The position numbers and the translations under genes were made by a program. A stretch of DNA of 64,000 nucleotides from contig NC_052612.1 in assembly GCF_016545825.1 (NCBI RefSeq), positions 42,143,738 to 42,207,737 of the forward strand. The letters run 5' to 3'. The notes under the pieces were generated by a model that had not been told where the DNA came from, ran no database searches, and saw nothing but the letters and a program-made list of their open reading frames with translations. Position 1 is the first letter of the stretch. Each line of letters opens with the position of its first letter. Of this stretch, positions 20,231-32,093 are shown one piece after another. This DNA comes from Eucalyptus grandis. Lineage: Eukaryota > Streptophyta > Magnoliopsida > Myrtales > Myrtaceae.

Positions 20231-23200
20231 TTCGCGAGAGGCCATTTCCCTCGCAGAATCCGCGAGGAAGAGAAGAAAAACAATAAGGGGAAGTTGGTTC
20301 GTGGATGATGATGACTGGGATTTGGCGGGATGACTTGACTCGTAAATGGGTTATTCTTGTTTAAATTTCACTCGAACATTTTTACACGAAATTTATGGAT
20401 GGCTCGTGAGCTCTACATTGCAGGAAGTAAACTCTTAAAAAGACGTATTTGCGCAGCAATTAAACAAGAGAATTTCCCGTTCGACTAATCATCCCGAGAA
20501 TTTGCGCCAGCAAAGCCTCTCAAAACTTAAACTTGCCTTGTATTTTAGAGATGAAAGGGGAATTGCGGTATACAAATCGACTCCCAAAGTCAATTAATTC
20601 ACAGCGAGGGAGCATGCTAGTTTATGACCTTAATGAAGCGTCCTTAGCTCAACCTCAAGAGAAATTGTAATAACCTGTTGAGCAAGCAACACCTGACCAT
20701 CCATTCGATGCGTCACGTAAAATGCCTTCCACGGTGGCCGCAGTCAATTTACTCTCAAAGGCCAAAAGACGTAGAGCTATCGAAATAAATTACAACTACA
20801 ACCCATATCCCAACTCACATTTATTTTAAAAAGTCAAGTCAAAGTTAAAATATCAATTATAATGGGCTTTGAAAAGTAAAGCCGAAGAAAATAGATGCCA
20901 ATGTATTATTCAGAAACCCACTGTCAACCCGATTCAAGAGTTCCAAGTCCTTCCTCCTCTCTTCCCTCTCCTTCCATCCACCGATCTCGAATGGAAAGAT
21001 CGTGGGTTGTTCTTCGTCGTTTTGGTCGTGGCTTTTTTTCTCAGATGCTTCGGTAGTTGTGTTTCACATGTAGCATTCCATCTAATGTGCTTCACATGTG
21101 CGATGGTTTTGTTTACAATTCTATTGGCGGGCCTGTGCTGAATTGGGGGTGTAACTAATCTGTCTTTTGGTTAAGCGTGTCTGGTTGCTTCATTTCGAGC
21201 GGTACGGAAACGTGGGAGGATGAACCACTGGAATCCAAAAGAGGGCGCTCCAAGTTGGAACGCTGGATGAGCCACGAGGAGAGGGATTACAGTCTCAATA
21301 GCAAAGGCACCGGCCTTCCTTAAGATTTAAAGAGGTTGGTGGAAGGAGAAACAACAATGTTGCATCTTCGGAGGCCAGCACACTTACCTGGATACCATCT
21401 CGTGGTATTCTACTGCCAAGTGATTTCTTGAAGTTTTAGTTGTTTTTTTTCAAGTTTGATAGGTTGATTCTTTAAGGCAGTGATGGTTCTTCGCAGAGTT
21501 TTCATTGGTGGTGCGTAGAGTAAAGATTCAGCCTCATAAGACTGAGTTTCCATTGGCTAAGTAGACTTGATCACGCTAATTTTGGAAATTGTTGGACATT
21601 GATTTGAGGTTCAAGGTTGATAATGGATTTTATAGAGTGCCAATGAATTGTTTGTGTTTATGCATGGCTAAGGGAGATGACAAAACAGGGCTCTTTTATC
21701 TTGAGGAAAAAAGTTCACTTTGTAAAAAGATTGATCATATGGTGCTCTACATTTACTGACCCGAAGGACAAAATGTGTGATATAAGAAAATACATTTCTA
21801 CCTATGTATTTTGAAGTATGTCACTTTAGTCTTGCTATTGTGTTTCGTGGTATTTTAGGCCACTAGTTATTATTTTGAAGACGACTTAAGTACTCCCTCC
21901 CATTGCTAACAATTTCAGATTTGAATCCAATTGTTGTGTTTTCTTGGATGGAAAAATACAATTGATGGTGCAATAATTTCTCAAAAGTATGTTTTTGTGT
22001 AATAAATTCGTATGTTGATTGTCGACCAAGATGTGTAATTTTGGAAAATGAGCAAAAGTAAATTAATACGAATTTGTTTTTGTTATGAAAAAATCGTAAG
22101 TTGGGTTGTTATCAAGTTGAATACATTTTTCAACCCAAAAAAAAAAAAAAAGTCCAATACATTGAGATGTCTCGTCTATATTTAAAACCAAAGTCCAAAC
22201 CTGTTTCATGATTTTATGGATGATTCAAGGCTGACTTTTACTATCAACTTCTTGCCTTCAGCCATAACACGTACCTGAGGTCCCTCACAAGCTTGACGAG
22301 TCAGTCCATGAAGCCATCCATTCTTCAAATGTAACATTTTAAGGAGAAAAGTTTCCTAAAATGGATTCTAGGTTGGATTGGGCACAGGTTGGGATAAGTG
22401 TAGTTAGCCAAATTTCAACATACTGAGTTTGTCAAATGAGTTGGACCATTTTCGACTCATTATGATCCACTCATTTAATGGATCTACGTGTTCATTTGAT
22501 TTGATTCATCTTGGCGAGAGAGGTCCCAATTAAAGCCGGCAATTCACGTCGGCATGTCAAAATCGTGTTCACAATTCGCATCGACTCAGGAACATTTCGA
22601 TTCTGATTTCACATGCCAAATAATTGGATTACAAAGAAGACACATGCAGTGTTCGATACCGGATTTTCTTTCTGAAAATTCGCGTTTCATCTCATGGCAG
22701 GCCGAGTCGTGCAAGAAGATGGTGTCCAGCATTACCGGCCCCCGGTGACTGATCGTTTCACGGGCCTCAAGCCATTGCACCACGGGTGGATCCGCTCCAG
22801 CTCCAAAAACGACAAGATGGGCCTCGAAACGTCAACGAGATCCACACGCCAAGCAGTGGAAAAAGGGCCATTTCCCCCCTCCCTCTTTCGCGAGACACGT
22901 TCGAGAAGGCGGTGCCCGCGAATCCCACGTCCTCGAAAACCGAAAAAAATCTTAGGGCATCGTGCGATGCTTCGGAGGGCGCTGCTTTGATCTGAGGCCA
23001 GCAATTTCTGCTTTTTTTCTTCTTTTGTCTGCAGTAGGAGCAGAAGGAATATTAACGTTGTGGAGGGAGAATTTTCTCTCCGGAATCGAACCCCGATCGC
23101 GGCCCCTTCGACGGTTTCTTGGCGTATGGAGGAGAGCCGATGGAAAAAGAGATGGAGAAGGGGCGATGGACGGGCGAAAAAGGAATGGGACAGATCAGGA

Positions 23201-25231
23201 ACATGCGCGGCAAAGAGGAGACCGGAGAATATACGGGGGAAAGCCTGCAAAAGCTCTTTTTTTCTTTTTCTCCCTTGAAAATGATGGCATCTATTAACCT
23301 TCGACGAATATTTCATTTCAGACTTGTGTTGATAAGTATTTTTTCTTTTCTGAAAACATTTCCATTTTTTTTTCTAAATGGCTATTGGGCTCTAGGCGAG
23401 ATAAGTCATATATATTTTAAATGCAGAATTTTTTGTGAATTGGTTACTAGAGTAAAGGCACGCACATGTTCGTTTAGAATATTGTTCGATTAGAATATTA
23501 AAAATTGGTGATTAGCTGTCAAGGATGCAATGCAAAAATAGTCTTGTGATTGGAAAAGCGAGAAGAAATTCATGTTGGACTTAAAGTTTATAGATTTCAC
23601 GAATTTCTTCTGAACAAAATTAATACCAAAATCCTTCTTTTCATCTAACCAATAACCCCTTCAATCTTTACCAAAAAGGCAAGAAGGAAAAACATAAGAG
23701 GGACCGAAAAGTCATCTTGCCCCAAAGTTGTCAAAAAGCGACATAAAAAAGGAGGTCCTTTTCTTTCGAGTAAATAGAGAATGAGTAAATGAAAAAGGCC
23801 TGTATTCACCTCGATAAACATACATAAAAACAAAAGAAAAATATAATCTGTCTCCATGAAACGAGTCCCAAGGAAAGGACCTCAAATTTAGTCGAGTTCT
23901 AAATACAGTTAATACCATATCAATCTTTAAACCTCAATTACAAACTGATAAGTCAATTTTTAACGCCATGATTGCCTTATAAAAAATAAGTTTTAACACG
24001 ACATTGATGCAAATTCGTGATGCCAATTTGTGATGCCCTCCAAAAATGATGACTTCGTGGGGTATCACTCTTTCGGTGAACAAACACAACAAATCATAAC
24101 GAATTTGTGAATAAGTCGGGTTAGATCGAATCACGCTAGATATCATCCCAACCTAGAAGTGCATGAAATAATTTTTTCTCTCCGAATCTTACTAGTTGCT
24201 ACTGATTAAATGGTCGGACAGAATAATGGACAATATAATGTCGGGAATGATGTCACTTTGAATTCGCGGACTGAGGCGGCTCAACGCTCGACCTGGTGGT
24301 TGGTGCTGACAATTTAGGAGACAACTAGGCGAGCCTTTGCACGCCATCATTTATCACGCTCCCCCCCCCCGTCAATCCACACCCCTAGCCCTCGATTCCA
24401 CCGAAAAATTATATAAAAATAAAAAAGAAGAAGCAAAAACATGCTCCTTTTTTCTTTTTCTCTGCCCTTCTTTTTGAAAAAAAAAAAAAACTGAAAAAAA
24501 AAAAAAAAGTGGTAAGATCAGCTTTTCTTCTTTTCTTTCCTCAATGTCGTGTCGTGTTGCGGAACCCGACATGCTCTGTTTTCTCTGTAGCAGAAAGGGC
24601 AACCTCGGAATTCGCACCCCCAATCCGAGCCAACTACGACACCGCTCCGCCACTCGCCGCGGGAGCCGTCGATTGGGGGGCGGCTCCGGCGACGTCACGA
24701 CGAATCGGGGCGCGCGTGGCGGGGCGACGGCGGACGCGGCGCGAGTGGGGCGGGGGGGTGGGTGGGGAGTCTCTCTCTTCGGTGCTGCTGCGACTTAACT
24801 TTTTGGACAGCGGCGCCGCCTGTTTGGCAGGGAGAAATTTATAAAGCCCGGCATTAAATAATCTGGATTTTCCCCCGCGTCCTTTCTTTTTCTCTTGAGG
24901 GAGGGAAATTCGGCGCGCGCAGCTGGGAAGGACGACGGACCACGCGCTGCCAAATGATGGCGTCGCGTCACGCGACCTTGAGCCATTCGTACGGGGTTGG
25001 TCCCCGCTTCCTTCCCAAATCTGATGAATATTCGCGTCCCTCTTTTCGATGATATAAATCATATCTAAATGGTCCGGACCAAGATGTAATTGGCTCTTTA
25101 AATTCGAGTTTTGTTCAATTTCATCTTTTACTCCTTGAGCCGAAGCGGTTTAGCTTCTATAGTCGATTTCATCGCGTGAATATATCAGTCCAAAAATCCA
25201 ACTCAATCGCGGAATTAACTCGCATGAAAAA

Positions 25232-25640
25232 GTGATTCTTAATTTTTGGCTTAATATACAATGTTATTAGTAAATTTTTTAATGAATATGGTCATCCGAA
25301 TTTTAACTTAATATGTAATATCGTATTTAAAATTTCATTTGTTTGATATGGGTATTGGACTTTTTGTATATGTTTAATCCAATTGCTAAATAATAGGAGA
25401 ATATCCAATCAATCCAGTCCTTAAACTATATGAATATATAAATATCTCATTGAAGATTTTTTTATATGATTCAAGTACTATATTAAATATGTACCAAAAA
25501 TCAAATATCACATTTCAATAAATTAAAAGTTCATAAACAATATTACACATTAATTGAATCTTTAGAGATCACGGTAAATAAATTAGAAATCCAGGAACGA
25601 GATTACATATTGAATAAAAATTTAAAAATTATTTATGTCG
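25232..25640. repeat. AT-rich dispersed repeat, copy 1
   Basis: Shares phrases such as AAATTAGAAATCCAGGAACGA and ATTACATATTGAATAAAAATTT with copies at 30524-30800 and 46600-46860. Very AT-rich and non-coding. Confidence 0.5.
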
Positions 25641-26099
25641 TTTTTGCATATGCCAAACATGGTGGGAGGTTTACCTTTACCAAAAAAAAAAAAAAAAAAA
25701 AAAAAAACATGGTTTTCCAAGCAAGCATACCGAACTCGATTTTGCCTAGGCTATTGTCGGGCCTATTTTTCTTTTTCCCCACACACTCAATCAAAGCACG
25801 TCTCTGACCAACAAAAAGAAAAAGCAAAGCATGTCCATTGGCAACGTCGTTTCCGAATTTCCGGCGCGTTTGTCAACTGCAGCTGGATCGATTTTCTAAC
25901 TCCGTGTTCCATCTTGCTCAACGTTCAACATCACCATCTTGGAACATCACACGACTCCATCATGGAACCGAAATCGACTGGAATCTGAACATCTGATTGG
26001 TACATCTCTTCATTTCAACTATTTACTCCCATTAATGAAAGAAAACATCATGTGTAATTTGGGATAACGTGGTTTGAATAGCCAAATTGCCCTGATAGT

Positions 26100-26345
26100 C
26101 CATTATCTTGGAGTCGCATACTAGACTATAGTTAAATTTGTATTACGAGAAAATTGTAGTATGATCTAGATAAAATATATAAAACATCAAGACATGATGT
26201 GATATTTAATTAAGTTCTATTGAAATAGTGTCTGGCGTTACTTAACAACGGATCTCATATATTCTTTATATTCATGTGATATTCTTTATCTCTGCTTAAA
26301 TTTTTGGGTTGGACTTTTAAACATGGTATCAAAGATCGTGATATC
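26100..26345 (+). mobile_element. Possible decayed LTR end with primer-binding-site-like motif
   Basis: TGGTATCAAAGATCG at 26324-26338 resembles the initiator-Met tRNA primer-binding site (TGGTATCAGAGC) that follows the 5' LTR of plant retrotransposons. It is preceded by TTTGGGTTGGACTTTTAAACA, a common kind of LTR end. No gag, pol or second LTR was found, so this would be a solo or TRIM-like remnant. Confidence 0.3.
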
Positions 26346-27842
26346 CCTTTTGTGAATATGTTATATGCTCTTTATATTCATATTGTCTCCTCCATTTATG
26401 AGCTTAAGTTATTTTGTTAAACTTTCTATTTCACAAAAGTATAGCATAAACTCTATAACGACACAACCCAATTCAAATGGGTCAAGCCCATAAAAGAAGT
26501 ATAGCTGATGATTCAATTTATTTGAGGTCCCTCTGCCATCCTAAACTTCGTTCAAAGGTCAAACATAAAGTGAGTACTCTTGTGCAGTCGATCACTCCTT
26601 GGCACCGCTGAATCAAGGCTTCTCATCTAGTTCATCAGCAAATAAAATCTTTATCTGAGGAGTCTTATGCTTTGATACTATTTATAACGACATCGCCCGC
26701 CTGAGAAATGAGATCTTAGGAAGAATATACACGATCACCATTTATAAGGCGACTCATTCTTTAAGATAACAATCTCCCTCCCATCTAATTAACGTGGGAT
26801 TTAAGGTATTGCAAATTCTTTCACTGTTCATATATACATATACTTTTAATTTAGATAGCACATACGACAACCCCTCTTTTCCAAATGATACTTTATCTCT
26901 AATGAGGCACGGACTTAAATGGCAAGAAAGTTTGCTCCTCTCCTTGTTCCATCGAGTTCAAGTATTGTTGAGAGTAGTGAGAATCCCGAACGCACCAAGC
27001 CGATGTGGGGAAGTACACTCTTAAAATTACCCGGAAATTCGACCAAAAAAAGAAGTCACTCGGGAAGGCAGACGGGTCGAAACCCTTGTGGCTCGGACAC
27101 CACCCGATGAAAACGGAACTTGTCAGCATAGAACTGTAGCGTGTGAATACACGAGATGAAGCTGAAGCAAGCTCCCTCAAAGTCGCCATCTGAAGTGGGA
27201 TGTCCAGCACCAGCACCAGCAACCTCAAGTTGAGGTGCTTAAGGTGCTTAAAGTATCGATGACTGGTCTTTCCAGTTGGTCTCCTAAACGAGTGATTGTC
27301 GCTTTAACGTGCGCTCTCAATAGAAATATTCGCTCGCATATTGGTTTTCGGACGTATGCAAGAAAGCTTTGCATCTCGTGGAAAATGCGTCGCTCGCATT
27401 GGAATTGGATGTGGGAATAAAGATGCGTTAGTTTAAAGCAATCCAGCTTGCATGCCGTCCAACGTCCTCTCACTATTTAGACTTTACATCCATCAAGGTC
27501 CCTCAGATCCCCTATGGTTTACGAGAGTCAAACTAAACTATTATGGACAGACCACGATGTTCTTAACTCGTTCTACGTCGTTATCAGGAGCAGATTTAAC
27601 ATACCATATTGCTCGCTTTTCCAAAGCTCGACATGCATGAAAACGACATTATTGTTACCTTCGAACGCGAGCGCAAGCACGATGCATAGTGGCATCATAG
27701 GGGGACCGCTTTCACACACACGTCCACACAAAAATCCACGCTCATAAGGGGCGGGAGATGCTAAAGCCAAAAACGCGAAGGGAAAGCGATCAAGAAAATC
27801 TACATGCAACGTCAGAAAACTCGCCCGCTTTGAATTTGACCG

Positions 27843-27862
27843 TCTCTCTCTCTCTCTCTCTC
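27843..27862. repeat. (TC)n microsatellite
   Basis: About ten TC dinucleotides in the gene-poor spacer. Confidence 0.85.
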
Positions 27863-28030
27863 TTTTATCAGAATCAGTGGGAAGGCAATCTAAGATGATT
27901 GAACCAGCTTAAAAAGGGAGAAGAAAAAAAAATGGGTGGCATTCGATCTTTCCCAACGATTTAAATTTGAAGTTAGTGGCGAGACAAATGCCCGTGAGGT
28001 TCCACTTTGACTGGCTTGCATAGGCTGCTT

Positions 28031-28564
28031 TCAGAAATAGGTTTTTGTTATCCCGACTTGGTAAAGGAACAAAGGAGGAAGCGGGTCACCCTGTCCTTTT
28101 GTAGCCATGGCATTCATTCCCTGCTGCACGGGCGACCGTGGATCGTTCCTTTTTACCCCCAACTTGCGCGATCTCGTGCCTAAGATATACATGTTAGTTC
28201 TTCTGCAGAGATTTGATTCGAGGAGGGTCGGAGGAGTTTTCGAAGCTTCGAGCAAATGAGATGGGTGCCGCATCTGGGTTGGACTATTCTCTAAGGAAAC
28301 TCCCTGTTCTGGAAGTCCTTGAGAGGGAAGGAGTGGCGATGCCGTGGCGATGAAATGGAAAGTTTCGAGTCGCGACGGACACAGATTCGGATTTGATATG
28401 AGAGAGATCCAACTTGCTCGGTGGATGCCTACGTGACGACCCTTTGACCTCGGGACTTTTGTTTTGGAGGACGGGAATGAGTCATGAAGGTGACCTTTTT
28501 CCAAGCCTAGAAGCCCTTCCCTCGATGAGGGTGGGGCGATGTTTTTGGCAACCCTTTGGCCCAC
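28031..28564 (-). other. Unassigned 177-codon open reading frame
   Basis: Single uninterrupted frame starting MGQRVAKNIAPP and ending QVGITKTYF, in a patch with higher GC and more even base use than its flanks. Pro, Ser, Arg and Lys are frequent. I recognise no domain, signal peptide or membrane segment. It could be chance, a gene remnant or inserted organellar DNA. Confidence 0.2.
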
Positions 28565-30523
28565 CGTCCAGTGTTAACTAAAAAAAAATTGCAGACGTGG
28601 ATAATAATAACTGTAATATAACCAATGTTAACATAAATAAATTTTTTATAATTCTTTTTTTTTCTTTCTTACTTTCCTTTTTTTTTTCTATCAAGTTTAG
28701 CTGGGACTGGTCCACACCTGTCGACCATAGAAGGGCCACCAGCCATTAGGCAAGGGTGGCATTCCTCACCCATGTACATTGAGGGCTTTGCAGCTCTCAT
28801 CAAGTTTGGAAGAAAGAAAGAAAATAATAAAGAACTAAAAAACTCATAAAATCTTTAAAAAGAATATTAATGTTAGTAGCAGTCGTATCACGTAGGATGA
28901 TTGGTATTCACTTTGATAATTTTTTATTAAAGTTGATTGAATATGCTTGATTGATAAAATATGAAAATATTTATGATTTAATAGATAAAATTAAAAATTT
29001 TAAAATTGAATTAATAAAGGTGCAATGAATGTATGCGTTTTTGGACAATTCTCCCTCTTTTTTAACTCAATCGTTCCGAACACTTTCTCAATGTTTTCGA
29101 TAATGTCCGTTTGCACTGGCCATTAGGAAAAGGGTTTCCCTTGTAATGGCGTGCCCTAAATCCGACACCGGACAAGGGGGGCCCGCCTCCACATAAGCAT
29201 GATGGTCAATGATGAAGGGGAGTACGTGACACGTGGTGGATAGTTGCGCGTGATATCGTGGATTTGTATTCCCTGATATGCCGCAATCATTCCTGCATCT
29301 GAGGATTCTTTTGATCCCTTCCTTCCCCCTCCCTTCCAAGATTAATAAATAAATATATGATGTGCTCTTGTCCTGAAGGTGTTGGACTCTATTTCCATCG
29401 TCGGTCCAAAATTCCCTTTCGTTTCGTAGACAAATTAATATCATAATCCTAATCATGCAATTATAATAAATAGAGTCAAGTCGAATATGTCACGATAAAT
29501 ACACATTTATCGAGAAGATATATTTTGACATGTCAATGATCATTCTCGATAATTCACTGTATCATTAAATAAATAAGTACTTTCCGTATCTTTGACAACT
29601 GACACGATTCTTTTGTGACGAGATCATAACCAAGTGTAGCCTTGCAATAAGTTTTCTGCCATTTTTCCAAACCTATTGACCGGCATACAGTAGTGCTAGT
29701 ACGAGTGGTAGTAGTAAGTCCGTGGAATTAAAGCCAAAAATGTTGACCATGCTTGGACAAGTCAACCCCTAGAAATGGTGGAACGATAAATAATGCCCTA
29801 ATGTCTAACCCTAGCAAGTCTGCGCAAAACAGGCAGCTGCCAACAAATAATGATACGAAACATTATTTTTCCTTATAATTATTAGAGATGAAATCGATCC
29901 GACAGAGCCGATGATTTTAGCTTCGCAGATTGAAGAATTAAATGAAAAAAAAAATCAAAACAAGAAGGGGAAAGACCGCTATGGAAGAATGAAAGAGATG
30001 CTCTCCCAGGGGCATTGAATTTTAGAGAGCGTTCACTTCTAACTTAAGTTGAAATTTTTGGAAAATTATTTTCTGACCAGGATTTGATATTAAAAATTGC
30101 AATGTATCTATTTTCCTGTCATAAATATTTCAATCTTTTCAATATATTAAGTTTGTCGATTATATTAAAAGTCACTCCGACCAAATTGTAAATTTTACTC
30201 GAATAGTAGTTGCTCTAATCTTATCCCCGATCAGCCTTTTTCTTCTTCTTTTTCTCTATAAATCCATAAGTATACATTGGTTTATATTCTCGCGTGATAG
30301 CATACAATATTTTTCTTTTCGATAAACAAAAAGTAAGTTATTTAGCTCCTTCTGTCGACCGAAGTACAATGATTTGCTCTGAATTACGTTACAGATCACC
30401 TTCACGAAGCTTTTCAAGCATACTTCTTGTAGTGACATACAAAGTTTAATCTTTATGTATTCAATTACAATCAAATCATGTCCCAAGAGTTACTTCATAA
30501 CAAAATGGCACAAGATAATGATA

Positions 30524-30800
30524 GTAATGGCCCTTCAATTATAATTCAATATATAATATGGTCCTCGAACTTATACTTAATGTGCAATATTATCCACAAA
30601 CTTTTTATTTATTTAATATGGTATTTGATTTTTTTAGTAATTGTTCAGTGTAGTCCATGGATTTTATGAAAATATTTAAAATTTCAGGATCACATTAAAC
30701 AATAAAGCAAAATTCAAGGACCACATTGACAAATTAAAAGAGTTTAAAAATGACATTATACATTATTGAATAAAATTTTAGGAATTATAATGAGCAAATT
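30524..30800. repeat. AT-rich dispersed repeat, copy 2
   Basis: Contains ACTTAATGTGCAATATTATCC on the left and GACATTATACATTATTGAATAAA on the right, plus AAATTCAAGGACCACATTGAC. The halves are partly inverted, so it is probably a decayed foldback element related to the copies at 25232 and 46600. Confidence 0.5.
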
Positions 30801-30902
30801 AATATATTAAGATCATTTGGGCCGTTTTTCACCAACAGTAGCCATTATTCCTTGTTTGAGAGGGTAAAATTTATGTTAATTTATTCTTGGCAAAAAGGAA
30901 AA

Positions 30903-31430
30903 GGAGAAATTTCAAATAAAGATATGAAGTGGATTTTATTTCAAATAAGGTCTAAATGTCACAATTTTCTTCTATAAGGGCTTGAAGTAATTATACCAAT
31001 CTCAAATAATAGTATGACCTCACCAGTTGGGCAAATGCATTTTCGTCTTTTTTTTTTTATTCTTTCATCTTTTTTCTTTATTTCTCCTTAACTAAATTAT
31101 GTTAAAAATCTAGTATTTCCATAAGAAGACGAACTAAAAAAAGAAACTTTAAAAAAGAAAAAATCTAAGTCCTCCCACCATTTTTTTTCTTTTCTAAAAT
31201 TTTTCAGCTTTCTTAAGTTTTAATCTAACTTAACTAAATTTAGATTAAAATTATATTTGGACAAAAACGCCCTTAATCGAATATTTAGCCAATGAACGAG
31301 ATCATGTTCTTATTTGAAACTTTCGTAAAAACAAAATCCACTTCTAAGCTCATATTTAAGAAAATGAAGATATTTCAGGTTCTTATGTGAGAAATCAAGA
31401 CCAATTCAAGCTCATATTTGAAATTTCCCC
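30903..31430. mobile_element. MITE with 16-bp terminal inverted repeats
   Basis: The left end GGAGAAATTTCAAATA (30903-30918) and right end TATTTGAAATTTCCCC (31415-31430) are inverted repeats with one mismatch in 16. Pairing continues loosely inward (ATGAAGTGGATTTTATTTC against its mirrored partner near 31350). The 528-bp body is AT-rich with homopolymer tracts and no coding capacity. It ends about 660 bp before the PIN start codon. No clean target-site duplication was seen. Confidence 0.75.
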
Positions 31431-31559
31431 AATGGAAAATGGAGAGAATCTTTTGGAGCCTCTATCGGGGTTACCCTTTTTTCCTCTTTTCCCTTGGCGA
31501 TTCTGTTTGGACTTTTGTCCCCCTCATCGGTCTTGAGCAAAGACCATACACAAACAACG

Positions 31560-31850
31560 ACCATATCTCTCCCTCTCTCTCTCTCTCTCTCCATCTTTTC
31601 TTTTCTGGGCCTTTAAATTCCATGACAAATCGAAATCCCCCCACACTCCTCCCTCTCTCTCTCTATAAGTGCGACGACATTCATTTCCCTTCCCTCTCTC
31701 CCCTTGCACAGCAGAACAGAGCTTTCTCTCTCTCTGCTTTTCTATTTCCCCTGTCTGCCACCCAGAAACTCACAAAGCCTTTAATAATATTCACTCTCCT
31801 CTTTCCCCACTCTCCTCATTCCCCTCTCTCTCTCTCTCTCGCCAGGAGCC
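31560..31850 (+). promoter_or_regulatory. CT-rich promoter/5' leader of the PIN gene
   Basis: Several CT microsatellite blocks (31572-31590, about 31651-31663, about 31726-31735, about 31825-31840) lie 240-530 bp before the PIN start. CT-rich stretches are common in plant core promoters and leaders. The transcription start cannot be fixed from sequence alone. Confidence 0.5.
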
Positions 31851-32093
31851 ACCCTGAAGCTGAAAGCTCCGAGCCAAGCCCAAAGCTCTCAGGGTGTCTC
31901 TCCGGTAATGGGTTGATTCTTGACCCCTCGCTCTCTCCTCAAGCATTGACCTTTTCCCCTGAGGAAGCTCCGCTACAGCAGAACTCGGTGACCCGGCTGA
32001 GCAGACTTCGCCTGCATTTTGCTTTTGACTCCCGTTCTTCGAACCCCTTCGCAAAACCCAGAACAGAGGAAAAGGAAAAACAGAGCTCCGGAG

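Larger units (their letters stand above)
17291..22266. repeat. Tandem segmental duplication: SDR exon 1 plus upstream DNA
   Basis: Unit 1 (about 17291-19972) and unit 2 (about 19973-22266) are direct copies. Matching landmarks: SDR exon 1 (17291-17537 with 19973-20230); the phrase GCCAGCAAAGCCTCTC (about 18793 and 20506); TCCTTCCATCCACCGATC (about 19230 and 20970); TGTTTATGCATGGCTAAG (about 19388 and 21654); and both units end near CAACTTC-TGCC-TCAGCC (about 19951 and 22245). Unit 1 alone holds the transposon at 17673-18510. Unit 2 has about 550 bp extra at 21085-21636. No intact gene lies in the upstream portions. Confidence 0.85.
22267..30902. other. Long gene-poor spacer
   Basis: No multi-exon gene with recognisable protein motifs was found. 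The stretch holds poly-A/T tracts (24477-24506, 25681-25706), a 10-base C run at 24361-24370, a GC-rich patch at 24600-24780, a CT microsatellite at 27843-27862, degenerate AT-rich repeats and a 177-codon open frame at 28031-28564. The 194-codon minus frame at 22732-23316 has no identifiable domain. Confidence 0.55.

Noticed and set aside
22732..23316. 194-codon minus-strand frame
   Set aside because: No recognisable domain, no splice partners, low-complexity Leu/Arg/Lys content. Not enough to call a gene.
24544..24798. GC-rich frames around 24.5-24.85 kb
   Set aside because: Several overlapping frames on both strands with Arg/Gly-rich composition and no motif; probably a CpG-rich patch and not a gene.
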